A DNA stretch of 64,000 nt from QWQI01 sp964608915 (GCA_964608915.1 CAZSQA010000005.1:163785-227784); one strand, 5' to 3'. Shown: positions 32,801 to 41,608, counted from the first letter of the stretch. Translations and numbers: made by a program. Notes: generated by a model from the letters alone, not told the origin.

Positions 32801-32901
32801 TCATAGACCGGCGGCTCAGCGGCCCCGGTGCATGTCAGGATCGAAAGGAAAGCGAGGCGGGCGATCCGCAAGGAAGCACTTGGCTTCATGGTGACGCTCA
32901 T
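29863..32901 (-). CDS. PVC-type large haem-binding CxxCH protein (sugar dehydrogenase-like propeller, HEAT, cytochrome c)
   Basis: The start is taken at the ATG at 32901 (alternative 32889), opening a signal sequence IARLAFLSILTCTGAAE. The open frame extends to 33171 but would overlap the divergent gene. It encodes about 1012 residues. Residues about 40-430 form a glucose/sorbosone dehydrogenase-like beta propeller (MIELPAGFQAKLFATEP, NGLKFGPDGWLYGRAGG, GTTNPWGLDWDEHGEAFFTN). Residues about 430-830 are HEAT-like helices. The C-terminal cytochrome domain has a single haem motif CGQCH (about 910) and conserved MPEGQF late. Such proteins are abundant in Planctomycetes-Verrucomicrobia and are thought to act as periplasmic oxidoreductases. 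Head of a three-gene minus-strand set with the hydrolase and hypothetical gene. Confidence 0.92.
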   Translation of the reverse strand: MSVTMKPSASLRIARLAFLSILTCTGAAEPPVYDSEQTKEQPVSGAEAVRMIELPAGFQAKLFATEPMVRNPIALEYDARGRLWVAENYSYAERGLRVDPNLKDRLVIFEDRDADGSADARSVFTDQLHNLTGFAIGRGGVWAICPPQLLFVPDRNADDLPDGPPVPMLDGFVVPLENHHNFANGLKFGPDGWLYGRAGGSSPSAVGVPGTADSKRIPLHGGIWRFHPATHRFEVLAHGTTNPWGLDWDEHGEAFFTNTVNGHLWHLVAGSHLDRLHTVDPNPVVYGLMQQTADHFHYDTGKGWIGSRHGAANHLGGGHAHQGALIYQGTAWPEAYRGRLFTINFHGRRINADRLELTPWGFAGRHERDFAVFGDTWFRGIDMAHTPAGNVVVIDWSDTGECHENTGVHRSSGRIYEISAQGMPRTPPGAFSPEALMTDLASDNVFVFRRALAAVQNGPESYSKFEPKLRELATSKAFARNRLRALWALNALGRLTAADALACTHDADEHVRTWGVRLLLDDQELDTILGERGETSRNVDPKHLDRLAELAQSEASALVKLQIASSLQRLGAAEDRARIAAALAAKGEDEGFTNLVLMVWYGISPIAEIRPEDLAVIARDCRWPSLVRMIARRLASEMTADTSTPAVDKLIANAASFTKEAKQSLVEGLAEGLAGRDKVAEPAPWKTFAASAGIASTRNLSAIFGDGLALDEIRRIALDDKQEMKTRAAALRTLIRRNPDDLVDVCSKLLGVRYLNVEALNGLAKSASPAVAESLIRTYRNFALQDRPRVIDTLATRPVWARALLKSVGDGRLPGEDISVFQVRQMLALGDAELTTLLEKHWGKIETTSETKRAAKRSIQAELAGITADEKSLRLGRTVYDRTCGQCHTLFGAGGKLGPDITGSQRQNFDYLMENVLEPSAVVPPDFRVTQVALKDGRVLSGLMRPRDSSTLALVTPAETLILLRSDIVEQKPTGQSIMPEGQFEALNQADRTALLHYLMADRPPASDPAKP

Positions 32902-33124
32902 TTTCGGATGGAAGTGGCCGATTGCGGCTTTCGTACGGCGGCAGGTGATCCGGACATTATCGAACGGCCCGCGGGCCTGAGTCAATTCTGCAATTCGCCT
33001 GCTTCGATTCCGCATGTACCGGCACTCTATCGTGAATTTTGCCCCCGGACCCTTTCCCGAATCGGATGCACAGGTTAAATTCGAAAGACCTGCCTTGAGT
33101 CCTCGCCCGGGAAATCGCACAGCC

Positions 33125-36100
33125 ATGCCGAAATTCGCACCGATCGCACTTTTGACGATATCTCTCTGCATGGCCGAATCTTGCGCGATCGCCGCCGATC
33201 CCCCGGCTGACTTCCCCGCACTCGGCCAGAAATTCGATTCGGCGACACGGCCGCTCGTGCAGAAATACTGCCTGGGCTGTCACAGCACAGAAAAGGTCGA
33301 AGGCGACCTCGACCTCGAGCGGTTCGCCACGCTCGAGAACGTGCGTAAGGAACCTGAACTGTGGCGGCACGTTTCGGAGCAGATCGTCAGCGGCGAAATG
33401 CCGCCCAAAAATCGCCCCCGGCCGACCGACGCAGAGCGGGCTCAAATCCTGGGCTGGATCCGCGACTACCTCCGCGCTGAAGCTCTCTCCGCCGCCGGCG
33501 ACCCCGGCAATGTGCTGCTGCGGCGGCTCACGAATGTCGAATATGACAATACGATCCGCGACTTGACCGGATTCGACTACGACGCCACGAGGGAATTCCC
33601 CGTCGATGGCGCCGCCGGCGAAGGGTTTTCGAACGTCGGCGAAGCCCTGGCGATGTCGCCGGCCCTGCTCGAAAAATATCTGGAAGCCTCGCGAAAAATC
33701 GCCTCGCACATCGTCCTCCTGCCCGATGGCCTGAAGTTCTCGGCGAGCGACACACCCGCGGACTGGACGAACGAATATCTCGAAGCGATACGTGCCTTTT
33801 ACAGAGCGAGAACCGAACCGGCCGGCCACACCCGCGTGAAGCTGCACGGCCTGGAATGGGACACGAACGCCGGCGGCCGACTCCCGCTGACGGCTTATCT
33901 CGATGCCGCTGCGGAGCTTGCGAAAACCGGTAAGAGTGACGAAGCTGCGGTGCGCGATCTGGCGGCGCAGCGCAAACTCAGCCCGAAGTATCTGGAAATC
34001 GTGCGCCGGTTCTTCGCCGAAACTTCGGACGATCCGATCGTCTCACGTCTGCAAAATCGGTTCCGCGAACTCGGCCCTGAAGGCACGGCGGGCCTGGCGG
34101 CCGATATCCAGCGCTGGCAGATGGCTCTGACCCGGTTCGGCAGCGTCGGCCACTTCAAGCCCTGGCTGCAGACGGCCGATCCCGTGGTCCGTGTCGTGAA
34201 CGTGCGCGAAAAGCTGACCGCCCCGCCCGGCGGAAAGCCCGTTCGGCTCAAGCTTTCCGCACTGCCACTGGGCGAATTCAGCGAAGAGGCAAGAGTCGTC
34301 TGGCGATCGCCCCGGCTCGAACGCCCGGGCACTTCGAACATTCCGGTCGCTGGCCTCAAAGACGCCGTCGCCCGGGCCGAATTTCTCCGCAAAGAGCTTG
34401 AACGCACTCAGGCGTATCTCGATGTCATCGATCGGGTTCGGTCCGAATCCTGGCGCCCGGGCCGCGTTTCCTGGAAGGACGAAGCCGCCCGGTGCGGGCT
34501 CGATGCCGAACTGCTGGCGGCCTGGGGCGGTCTGGCCGGAATCGGCGCCGAACCGCTCGACGAGAAGACGCTGATGAAGGACCGGATCGAGCGATCCGGA
34601 ACCTATGACTTCGTCAAGGGTTGGGGTAAGGATGCGACCCCCGTGGCCGTCGCCAATTCCTCGGATCAGGATGTCCGCGTGCCCGGCTTCATGAAGGCCC
34701 GCAGCGTGGCCGTGCACCCGTCGCCGAAAACGTCGGTCGTCGTCGCCTGGCGCAGCCCCATCGACGGCAAAATCCGCATCGAAGCCTCGGCCGTCGATAT
34801 CCACGGCGATTGCGGCAATGGCGTCACGTGGTCGCTCGAGCACCGTCGCGGCGCCCTTCGCAAAACTCTGGCCGCCGGCATCGCCGAAACCAGCGCCCCG
34901 AACCGCATCCCGTTCATCGAGGAACTTGCCGTGCGTGCCGGTCAGGTGATCGCTCTGGCGATCGGCCCGCGCGACGGCGATCACTCGTGCGACCTCACGG
35001 GCGTCGAGCTGAACGTCACCGAAGTCGGCGACGAAGGGCGGTTCTGGAACCTGCGTGAAGATGTCGTGCCTAACATCCATGCCGGCAATCCCCACGCAGA
35101 CCGATTCGGCGAAGCGGCTGTCTGGTCGTTCCATGAAGAGCCCGTCGGTACGGCGAGCGAAGCCCCGGGTTCGATTCCCAAAGACTCTGTCCTCGCCCGG
35201 TGGATCGAAGCCGTCGATGCCGAACCGGCTGTGAAGAAGGAGCTTGCGGCAAACGTCGGCCGCATTTTCTCGCCCGATTCCGCAGACAAATCCGAAACGA
35301 ACCTGAGTACGCGAGATTCGCTGAAATCGCTGGACGGCCCGCTCCTGCGCGCGATCGATTTCGTCACGGCGGCGGCGAAAACGGCTGGCAGTGATATGAT
35401 CGCCGCGCCGGGGCAGCCTCTGACCATAGAGATTCCCGCGGAATGGGCCGCCAGCAGAACGTTCGTGACCGATGTCGCCGCCGGAGCCCGCTGGGGCGAA
35501 TCGAGCGCCGTTCAGGTTGCCGTCGGGCACGACGATTCAGCTTCGCTCGCGTCGTTCTCGGAAACCAGGCCGGTTCTGACCGCCTCCGACGCTGCGGACG
35601 CCTTCTGGAAGCGCTCGTTCGAACGTTTTCGATCGGTCTTTCCCGCGGCCCTGTGTTATCCGCAAATCGTCCCGGTCGATGAAGTCGTCACTCTGGCGCT
35701 GTTCCATCGTGAAGACGATCACCTGATCCGGCTGATGCTCGACGACAGCGAAAAAGCCGAGCTGGATACGCTGTGGCACGCCCTTCGGTTCGTAAGCCAG
35801 GAGCCCCTGAAGGTCGAAGTCGGCTACAAGCAGTTCATGGAATACGTGACGCAGGACGGCGACGTGCGCCTCTTCGAACCGCTGCGCAAGCCGATCCGCG
35901 AACGGGCCGCGGATTTCCGCAAGGAACTCCTCAATGCCGAAACCGGCCAGTGGAACGCCCTGCTGACGACCGCCGACCGTGCCTGGCGCCGCCCACTCGA
36001 CGCATCGGAAAAAGCCACCCTGCGGGCACTTTACGACAAGCTCCGGGCCACGGGAACGCCCCACGATCAGTCCATCCGCCTGGTGTTCAGCCGGGTTCTG

Positions 36101-37204
36101 CTGGCGCCAGCGTTCCTGTATCTGACCGAGCCTTCCGAATCGAAGGAGCGCGTTCGGCCGCTGACGCAACACGAACTGGCGACGCGTCTGAGCTATTTCC
36201 TTTGGTCAAGCATGCCCGATGCCGATCTGCGAAAAGCCGCCGACGAAGGCCGGCTGCACGACCCGGCCGTGCTGAAGGCCCAGATTCGGCGCATGACCGC
36301 CGACCCGAAAGCCCGGGCCCTCGCGACCGAATTCGCCTGCCAGTGGCTGAATCTGAAGAACTTCGACCGGCACGATGAGAAAAGCGAACGCATCTTTCCC
36401 GAATTCGCCGAGCTGCGTGGGCCGATGTATGAAGAAGTCGTGCGATTCCTGACCGACGTGATCCGTTCGAACAAGCCTGTTCTGTCGATTCTCGACAGCG
36501 ACCGGTCGTTCCTCAATGGCACGCTCGCCGGCTTTTACGGCGTCGAAGGTGTCGAAGGCGACGCCTGGCGCGAAGTCGGCGGCATGAAGAAGGTCGGCCG
36601 TGGCGGCTTGCTGGGCTTCGCGGCGCTCACGGCAAAGCAGTCCGGGGCTTCCCGCACGAGCCCGATCCTCCGGGGCAACTGGCTGCTCGAATCTCTGCTC
36701 GGCGAAAAACTGCCGAAGCCGCCGAAAAACGTGCCCCAGCTGCCCGAAAGCGAGCTGGATACCGAAGGGCTGACGATGCGGCAGATTACCGAAAAACACA
36801 GGGCCGACCCCGCCTGTGCCAAGTGCCACGACCGCATTGACCACTACGGCATGGCCATGGAAGCCTTCGACGCCATCGGCCGCCGCCGCAAGGCCGATCT
36901 CGGCGGCCGGCCGATCGATACGTCCGTCGCACTGCCCGACGGCACGAAGTTCGCCGATGTCTCCGGGCTTCGCGATTACCTGCTCGCCACCCGGCGAGAC
37001 CAGTTCCAGCGGCAATTCTTCCGCAAACTGATCGGTTACGCCCTCGGCAGGTCGGTGGCCGTCTCCGACGACCCGCTGATCGATTCGCTCACGAACCAGG
37101 CCCAAAAGCCCGATTTCGGCGTCGTGGACGCGATCGAGGCGATCGTGACGAGCCCGCAATTTCTGAACCGCCGTGGCCTGACCGAATCGGTCGAGGCCGA
37201 GTGA
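33125..37204 (+). CDS. DUF1587/DUF1592/DUF1588/DUF1585 planctomycete cytochrome protein
   Basis: The start is the ATG at 33125, which gives a signal peptide (PIALLTISLCMAESCAIAA); the frame is open upstream to 33014. It encodes 1359 residues. The N-terminal planctomycete cytochrome domain has the haem motif CLGCH (about residue 55). DUF1587 follows (LLRRLTNVEYDNTIRDLTGFD, about 140). A long insert of about 700 residues has beta-rich segments. Then DUF1595/DUF1592 (LTQHELATRLSYFLWSSMPD, about 1018), DUF1588 (KQSGASRTSPILRGNWLLE, about 1170) and DUF1585 at the C-terminus, with a CAKCHDRIDHYG motif (about 1236). It is encoded 38 bp before a DUF1552 protein, its usual partner. The exact role is unknown. 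Confidence 0.93.
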   Translation: MPKFAPIALLTISLCMAESCAIAADPPADFPALGQKFDSATRPLVQKYCLGCHSTEKVEGDLDLERFATLENVRKEPELWRHVSEQIVSGEMPPKNRPRPTDAERAQILGWIRDYLRAEALSAAGDPGNVLLRRLTNVEYDNTIRDLTGFDYDATREFPVDGAAGEGFSNVGEALAMSPALLEKYLEASRKIASHIVLLPDGLKFSASDTPADWTNEYLEAIRAFYRARTEPAGHTRVKLHGLEWDTNAGGRLPLTAYLDAAAELAKTGKSDEAAVRDLAAQRKLSPKYLEIVRRFFAETSDDPIVSRLQNRFRELGPEGTAGLAADIQRWQMALTRFGSVGHFKPWLQTADPVVRVVNVREKLTAPPGGKPVRLKLSALPLGEFSEEARVVWRSPRLERPGTSNIPVAGLKDAVARAEFLRKELERTQAYLDVIDRVRSESWRPGRVSWKDEAARCGLDAELLAAWGGLAGIGAEPLDEKTLMKDRIERSGTYDFVKGWGKDATPVAVANSSDQDVRVPGFMKARSVAVHPSPKTSVVVAWRSPIDGKIRIEASAVDIHGDCGNGVTWSLEHRRGALRKTLAAGIAETSAPNRIPFIEELAVRAGQVIALAIGPRDGDHSCDLTGVELNVTEVGDEGRFWNLREDVVPNIHAGNPHADRFGEAAVWSFHEEPVGTASEAPGSIPKDSVLARWIEAVDAEPAVKKELAANVGRIFSPDSADKSETNLSTRDSLKSLDGPLLRAIDFVTAAAKTAGSDMIAAPGQPLTIEIPAEWAASRTFVTDVAAGARWGESSAVQVAVGHDDSASLASFSETRPVLTASDAADAFWKRSFERFRSVFPAALCYPQIVPVDEVVTLALFHREDDHLIRLMLDDSEKAELDTLWHALRFVSQEPLKVEVGYKQFMEYVTQDGDVRLFEPLRKPIRERAADFRKELLNAETGQWNALLTTADRAWRRPLDASEKATLRALYDKLRATGTPHDQSIRLVFSRVLLAPAFLYLTEPSESKERVRPLTQHELATRLSYFLWSSMPDADLRKAADEGRLHDPAVLKAQIRRMTADPKARALATEFACQWLNLKNFDRHDEKSERIFPEFAELRGPMYEEVVRFLTDVIRSNKPVLSILDSDRSFLNGTLAGFYGVEGVEGDAWREVGGMKKVGRGGLLGFAALTAKQSGASRTSPILRGNWLLESLLGEKLPKPPKNVPQLPESELDTEGLTMRQITEKHRADPACAKCHDRIDHYGMAMEAFDAIGRRRKADLGGRPIDTSVALPDGTKFADVSGLRDYLLATRRDQFQRQFFRKLIGYALGRSVAVSDDPLIDSLTNQAQKPDFGVVDAIEAIVTSPQFLNRRGLTESVEAE

Positions 37205-37242
37205 TCACGATCAAGAACTCACGAGAACCAGGGACAACCATC

Positions 37243-38556
37243 ATGGCGAACGAGTTTCGGAATCTGGGCCGGCGGGCTTTTCTCAAGGGCACCGGCGTCA
37301 CCATCGGCCTGCCGTGGCTCGAATCGGTCCGCATTCATGCCCGCGACGAGGCCCCGGCCTCGCCCAAAAACGATCGCCCGCCCGTGCGTTTCGCTTGCCT
37401 GTTTTCCGGCAACGGCTTTCACAGCAAGCAGTGGTGGGCGAAGGGCGAAGGCGAATCGATGGAGCTGGGCAAAGTGCTCGAGCCCCTCACGCCGCACCGC
37501 TCCAAAGTGACGTTCGTCCGCGGGCTTTACAACGCGGAGGCCCTCAAGGGCAACATCCACAGCTCGCAGACGGGCAATCTGCTCTCAGGCGCTCCGCTGG
37601 CCTCGGGTGGGGCGATCAAGTCGGGCACCAGCGTCGACCAGGTTCTGGCCCAGCGCATCGGGCGGCAGACGAAAGTGCCGAGCCTCGTCCTGGGCTGCGA
37701 GCCGTCGATGGCATCCGTGCACAAGAATTATTCGATGCTTTACAGCTCGCACATTTCCTGGAGTTCGCCGACGACTCCAACCCCGCTGGAAATCTATCCG
37801 GCGCTGGCCTTCGACCGCCTCTTCAAGGACAACGCCTCGGCCTCCGACGCCAGCGTGCTCGACTCGGTCCTGAGCGACGCCAAATCGCTGCGTGGCAAGA
37901 TCAGCCGGAACGATCGCACCAAGCTCGACGAATATCTCAACTCGGTGCGTGAAGTCGAGCAGCGCATCGCTCAGGCCGGGAAGCGTGAAGAACTTCAGGG
38001 CTGGCGGCCGACGACCGACAAGCCGAATCTGCCCCGGCCGAAGGACGGCGTGCCACAGGACATCGCCGAGCACATGCGGCTCATGTGCGACATCCTGGTG
38101 CTCGGCTTCCAGACCGACACGACCCGCTTCTGCACCCTGAAGCTCAACAACGACCATTCGTCGCTGCGGTTCCCGAACCTGGGCGTGGACTACATGATCC
38201 ACCATCTGCTTTCGCACACCGACGGCGACGACTGGATGAAGGTCAATCGCTTCTTCGTCGAACAACTCGCCTACATCGCCCAGAAGCTCGACTCCATTCA
38301 GGAAGGCGACAAAACGGCCCTCGACAACACCGTGCTCATGTACTGCTCCAGCATGCTTACGGGTGGCCACAATGCCGACCAATTGCCCGTCGTGCTCGTG
38401 GGCCGTGCCGGCGGCAAGCTGCAATCGGGCCGCGTGCTCGACTACCTGGGCAAGGAAAACCGCAAAATGTGCAGCCTTTTCCTGTCGCTCATGGAAAAGT
38501 ACGACGTCAAACTCGACCGGTTCGGCGATTCGGACCGCAAATTGGCCGAGATCTGA
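37243..38556 (+). CDS. DUF1552 family exported protein
   Basis: A 437-residue protein; the start is the ATG at 37243. A GTG at 37201 overlapping the upstream stop would add 14 residues and give translational coupling. The N-terminus has a twin-arginine-like export signal (NLGRRAFLKGTGVTIGLPW). DUF1552 landmarks are ACLFSGNGFHSKQWW, GNLLSGAPLASGG, NSVREVEQRI and the C-terminal GDSDRKLAEI. It is the standard companion of the DUF1592-type cytochrome protein upstream and probably acts with it in the periplasm. A degraded second copy of its last ~25 codons lies 10 kb away at 48636-48713, on the other side of the accessory island. Confidence 0.93.
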   Translation: MANEFRNLGRRAFLKGTGVTIGLPWLESVRIHARDEAPASPKNDRPPVRFACLFSGNGFHSKQWWAKGEGESMELGKVLEPLTPHRSKVTFVRGLYNAEALKGNIHSSQTGNLLSGAPLASGGAIKSGTSVDQVLAQRIGRQTKVPSLVLGCEPSMASVHKNYSMLYSSHISWSSPTTPTPLEIYPALAFDRLFKDNASASDASVLDSVLSDAKSLRGKISRNDRTKLDEYLNSVREVEQRIAQAGKREELQGWRPTTDKPNLPRPKDGVPQDIAEHMRLMCDILVLGFQTDTTRFCTLKLNNDHSSLRFPNLGVDYMIHHLLSHTDGDDWMKVNRFFVEQLAYIAQKLDSIQEGDKTALDNTVLMYCSSMLTGGHNADQLPVVLVGRAGGKLQSGRVLDYLGKENRKMCSLFLSLMEKYDVKLDRFGDSDRKLAEI

Positions 38557-38612
38557 CGATCCGGCCCGCCAGGGCGTTCTGCCATGGTGAAAAAGCACCG
38601 CCGCAAGTTCTT

Positions 38613-38642
38613 ACGACGGCTTCCGCCAGCGGAAGCCGTCGT
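38613..38642 (+). terminator. Hairpin after the DUF1552 gene
   Basis: A perfect palindrome of 14 bp per arm (38613-38626 with 38629-38642). No T tract follows. It is the probable transcription end of the cytochrome/DUF1552 operon and marks the left edge of the accessory island. Confidence 0.6.
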
Positions 38643-38771
38643 GCGTTGGCTCGTTGTCACCGACATCGAAGTCTCAACGAGGTCGATAGGAACCCAGATC
38701 AGCGGGCAAATTCGCAGGAAAAATTCTCACAGGCAGATCGATCCGAACAGGAAAAGTCGAATGGCATTTTC
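38631..38771. repeat. Direct repeat, left copy (141 bp)
   Basis: This segment and 40049-40189 are both 141 bp. They match closely over their last ~65 bp (shared words AATTCGCAGG, ACAGGCAGAT, AAAAGTCGAATGGCA) and at their first 11 bp. They bracket the lipoprotein gene and its flanks. Confidence 0.75.
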
Positions 38772-38777
38772 GTGTCA

Positions 38778-39470
38778 TTAATTCATTTCGAAGTGATCGA
38801 AGAATGGCCTGACGATCGGATCGGTGAGCTTGAGTCCGGATGTCCATTTGACGATCAGGACATACATCCGTTTGTCGTCCGTTAATAACACGCATGCCTG
38901 ATACTTCTCGGATGGCGGGCTTTTGTCGAATTCTGGCCTGCCTTCTTCTCGCAATTTCCGGACCTCTTCATTGGGGCTTTGATCCAGAAACGCTTGGAAA
39001 TTCTCTTCTCGTGTTTCTGTCCGTCGCCAGAATTCGAATCCCGTCTTGCCATCGATCGTTACGCTTTTTTGCTGCAGCATCACGAGAGGTGAAGAATCCA
39101 ACAGGCCCTGATCGAGCTCCATCGCAGTGGAAATTGCCTTTTGAGTCGAAACGATCGGGCCAGGTGAATCGCAGGAAATGACCGAGTAAACGATCAGATG
39201 ACCCGTTTCGTCCCAGTAGGAAGCATTGAAATCCGAACGGTGTGTGTATGGTGATTGATCATAAGGACGCAAAGCATAGGGTTCTTCACTGACTTTTTTC
39301 GTTGTCGCAGGCAACGCGATCGAGAATTCTTTCCCTTTTGCCCAAACCCAGCCTTGCGGCAACCCCTGATTGTCTTTCGTCAGGCCGACCTCGTTCGCTC
39401 GTTTCGAACATGCACAAACGCTTACGAGAATGAGTATCGCCATCGTGAAGTCGAACTTCGGATTTCTCAT
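38778..39470 (-). CDS. Hypothetical lipoprotein
   Basis: A 230-residue protein with a lipoprotein signal peptide (FTMAILILVSVCACS; lipobox around VSVC or VCAC). The mature part has no recognised family. It contains GWVWAKGKEFSIALPA, which resembles the start of domains in planctomycete secreted proteins that bind proteins or small ligands, and a Glu/Lys-rich segment (about 165-195). It is noticeably less GC-rich than the flanking cytochrome genes and lies between two 141-bp direct repeats, so it may have been acquired or moved as a unit. Confidence 0.7.
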   Translation of the reverse strand: MRNPKFDFTMAILILVSVCACSKRANEVGLTKDNQGLPQGWVWAKGKEFSIALPATTKKVSEEPYALRPYDQSPYTHRSDFNASYWDETGHLIVYSVISCDSPGPIVSTQKAISTAMELDQGLLDSSPLVMLQQKSVTIDGKTGFEFWRRTETREENFQAFLDQSPNEEVRKLREEGRPEFDKSPPSEKYQACVLLTDDKRMYVLIVKWTSGLKLTDPIVRPFFDHFEMN

Positions 39471-40217
39471 GATTTCTTCTCATCGACGGCGAAATTGGGA
39501 CGACATGGTTCACCGCAATCCAGAATTTCGCCTTGCCGGCCATCGAGACGAGACGGAGCATCCTGTGATCGATTTCACGACTTCCTGCCGTGAGGGTTCG
39601 TCGCGTTCTTGCCAGACCAGGATCGGGGCGCAGATCGTATTGTCGATCGGTTCGCCCCAGCTTCTGGTCGCGGATTCGGTTCTGGCCCCTGAGGCGGCAC
39701 TCGGGTCGCTACCCATCAGTGCAATGTCTCCCGCTCAGGTCATCCACAGCTTCACATATCAGCCAGCGTCGTGCAATATCCACGACGCAAGAATACGTGG
39801 AAAGCGATTGCCAAGCAACAGCTTCCACACTTTGCCCCTCGTTTGATGCAAGCCATTAAGAGTCACTCGACTTTTTCGGTCAATAAAGGAAATCCTTGAT
39901 CCGATCAGGCTTTCGGATTTTGTTCTTCGAGAGACTGACGATAAATCAGAATGCCCTCCATTTCGTTCGAAATCTGACCAGCAGGCCCCCGAATCGCCAT
40001 AAGCTGGAGAAATAGCCGCCGCGAGGTATTACGTCGGTGATAGCCACCGGAAGCCGTCGCACGAGCAGGGCGTCACCCACCTCGAAGCCTGAAATAGTAA
40101 GATTTCGAACCGAATAACCGGGCGAATTCGCAGGTGAAATTCTAACAGGCAGATAGATCCGACCAAGAAAAGTCGAATGGCACCTTTTCTGCGCGGCCGA
40201 GGCGGGCGCAGGCCCCG
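39471..40217. other. Gene-poor stretch between the lipoprotein gene and the attC array
   Basis: About 750 bp with no gene that can be supported. On the minus strand, 39902-40069 reads as an open C-terminal fragment (ISNEMEGILIYRQSLEEQN before the stop), and 39510-39716 is open, but neither has a recognisable family, start site or neighbour logic. They may be decayed coding remnants. The right part contains the second 141-bp direct repeat. Confidence 0.5.
40049..40189. repeat. Direct repeat, right copy (141 bp)
   Basis: Partner of 38631-38771. It ends about 28 bp before the first attC-like site of the cassette array. Confidence 0.75.
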
Positions 40218-40316
40218 CCTAAACTCTTGCTGCAGCGGACCCGACCCGCCGCAGCGCCTTTTGGTATCATCAGGTCCTCGCTCGGCGGACCGGTCCGCTG
40301 AGCTTTGCTGATCGAG
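40218..40316 (+). repeat. attC-like integron recombination site (a)
   Basis: The left box GCCTAAA (40218-40224) is followed by L'' TGCAGCGGA (40232-40240). L' TCCGCTGA lies at 40294-40301 and a degenerate right box at 40310-40316. L'' carries an extra G relative to the complement of L', the extrahelical base expected in attC. The interior closely matches site (e) at 43510. It marks the left end of the array. Confidence 0.7.
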
Positions 40317-40325
40317 GATCTGACA

Positions 40326-41309
40326 ATGGAACTGATTCCGATTGACCGAGCCACCTTCGAGGCCGACAGGCTTCTCAGTGGGTATCCACCGCAATGGCAC
40401 CACCGCAACAAGCACCTTGTTTATGAGATTGGCTGTTCGTCGGGATTCCCGATCGAAGGCCAGGTCGTCTATGCGCGATGGCCCGCGCAGAAATTGCCAG
40501 AGCTCGTTTCGTCGCCGTCGCGGTTCTCCGTCTGTCCAGGGCTGTTCGCCTACGCTGAACCTGCGGAGCCCGATGTCGTAACCTGGCATCTCAACTTCTC
40601 TGACCCGCAGCTATTCGTCGCATACGCTTCATCTCTGCTTGCCCAAGACGAACTGCAGGTGGCAGAGCATCCTGCTCTCGGCTCATTACGCGATGCGCTG
40701 CTTGCACAAGGCATGTCGGCGGTGACCGTCGACCGGGCCGGTGACGCGACACCCGTCACGATCACTGGCGTTCAGCGCAGGTGCGTGATCGATACGCTGC
40801 CGAATCGTGAGGCGGGATATCCTAACGGCTTGTACGGTAACGCGTTTGCCCGAGCGACTGAAGAGCAGGTAAGAATGGCGACGAGGGCGCTCTCGCCATC
40901 CACGATCAGCAATATCCTTGCGATGGCTGCACCTCCCGGAGGCTATGGAGAGTACGCTCGACAAGAGTTGCTCAACATTTTGACCACGGCCTACACCGGG
41001 TTTTCTGCCGCCCGCGCAGAGAGTCACCGTCTCGTTCCAGGTGCCCCGCGAACCGTGATTCATACGGGATTCTGGGGTTGTGGAGCTTTCGGCGGTAACC
41101 GCAGGCTGATGACGATTCTTCAAAGCCTTGCGGGCGATCTCGCCGGTGTGGAAATCGTGTTCTGGGCCTTTGACGAACCAGGGGGCAAGCTCGTCATGGA
41201 TGCTCGTCACTGGTATGAGAAACAAAGGGAAGGCAACCCGTCCGTGAAAAGCCTTCTGGACCTGCTCGTTGAAGAGAGGTTCCTCTGGGGTGTCTCCGAT
41301 GGGAACTGA
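40326..41309 (+). CDS. Poly(ADP-ribose) glycohydrolase-like protein (cassette gene)
   Basis: Begins at an ATG 9 bp after attC (a); 327 residues, cytoplasmic. The C-terminal third has a block characteristic of PARG/macrodomain-type enzymes: VIHTGFWGCGAFGGNRRLM followed by TILQSLAG (about 235-262), then a strand (VEIVFWAF). GLYGNAFARATEEQ (about 165) may correspond to part of the ADP-ribose pocket. The canonical PARG signature GGG-x6-8-QEE is not found; the nearest is PPGGYGEYARQE. The N-terminal 150 residues are unrecognised. If active, it would remove ADP-ribose from macromolecules, a theme in phage and toxin conflicts. Its position as a cassette supports horizontal acquisition. Confidence 0.6.
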   Translation: MELIPIDRATFEADRLLSGYPPQWHHRNKHLVYEIGCSSGFPIEGQVVYARWPAQKLPELVSSPSRFSVCPGLFAYAEPAEPDVVTWHLNFSDPQLFVAYASSLLAQDELQVAEHPALGSLRDALLAQGMSAVTVDRAGDATPVTITGVQRRCVIDTLPNREAGYPNGLYGNAFARATEEQVRMATRALSPSTISNILAMAAPPGGYGEYARQELLNILTTAYTGFSAARAESHRLVPGAPRTVIHTGFWGCGAFGGNRRLMTILQSLAGDLAGVEIVFWAFDEPGGKLVMDARHWYEKQREGNPSVKSLLDLLVEERFLWGVSDGN

Positions 41310-41332
41310 AATGGTCCTCGAACGAGTCCTTG

Positions 41333-41375
41333 CAGCCGACGCTGATGACAGAATGGCTGAAGGCCCGCCTCAGGC
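41333..41375 (+). repeat. Degenerate short attC-like site
   Basis: TTGCAGCCGACGCTGATG followed by a CTCAGGC right-box-like end resembles the compact site at 42064-42109. It would close the PARG-like cassette. Weakly supported. Confidence 0.35.
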
Positions 41376-41502
41376 CCCGCGATCGAAGTCGGGAATGTCA
41401 TTCGGCATAGGCCGCGATTCGATAGAATCCAGCACAAGCCCCTTGCATCGGCCTGGCTTGCCGGTCAATTTGATTGAATCACGCAGTTCGTCCACCAAAA
41501 GT
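41376..41502. repeat. Repeated short cassette, copy 1
   Basis: This ~127-bp spacer is related to 42110-42240 and 45501-45630 (shared words GGCTTGCCGGTCAA, GCAGTTCGTCC). Each copy is followed by an attC of the same subtype. On the minus strand this copy has an open 42-codon frame from a TTG near 41495 (MVDELRDSIKLTGKPG at its start), interrupted or shifted in the other copies. Mostly non-coding or decayed. Confidence 0.7.
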
Positions 41503-41608
41503 GCCTAACCCGGCGATTCAGCGGAAGAAAGCCCGCCTCGGTGGCTGGGCTAGTAACCTCGCAAGTGTCACGCCCGGCGGGCCGGTCCGCTGAGCTTGAG
41601 CGTTAGGC
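41503..41608 (+). repeat. attC integron recombination site (b)
   Basis: Textbook layout. R'' GCCTAAC (41503-41509) and R' GTTAGGC (41602-41608) are exact complements matching RYYYAAC/GTTRRRY. L'' TCAGCGGA (41518-41525) and L' TCCGCTGA (41586-41593) are also exact complements. About 60 bp lie in between. This is the best attC in the window and anchors the interpretation of the others. Confidence 0.88.
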
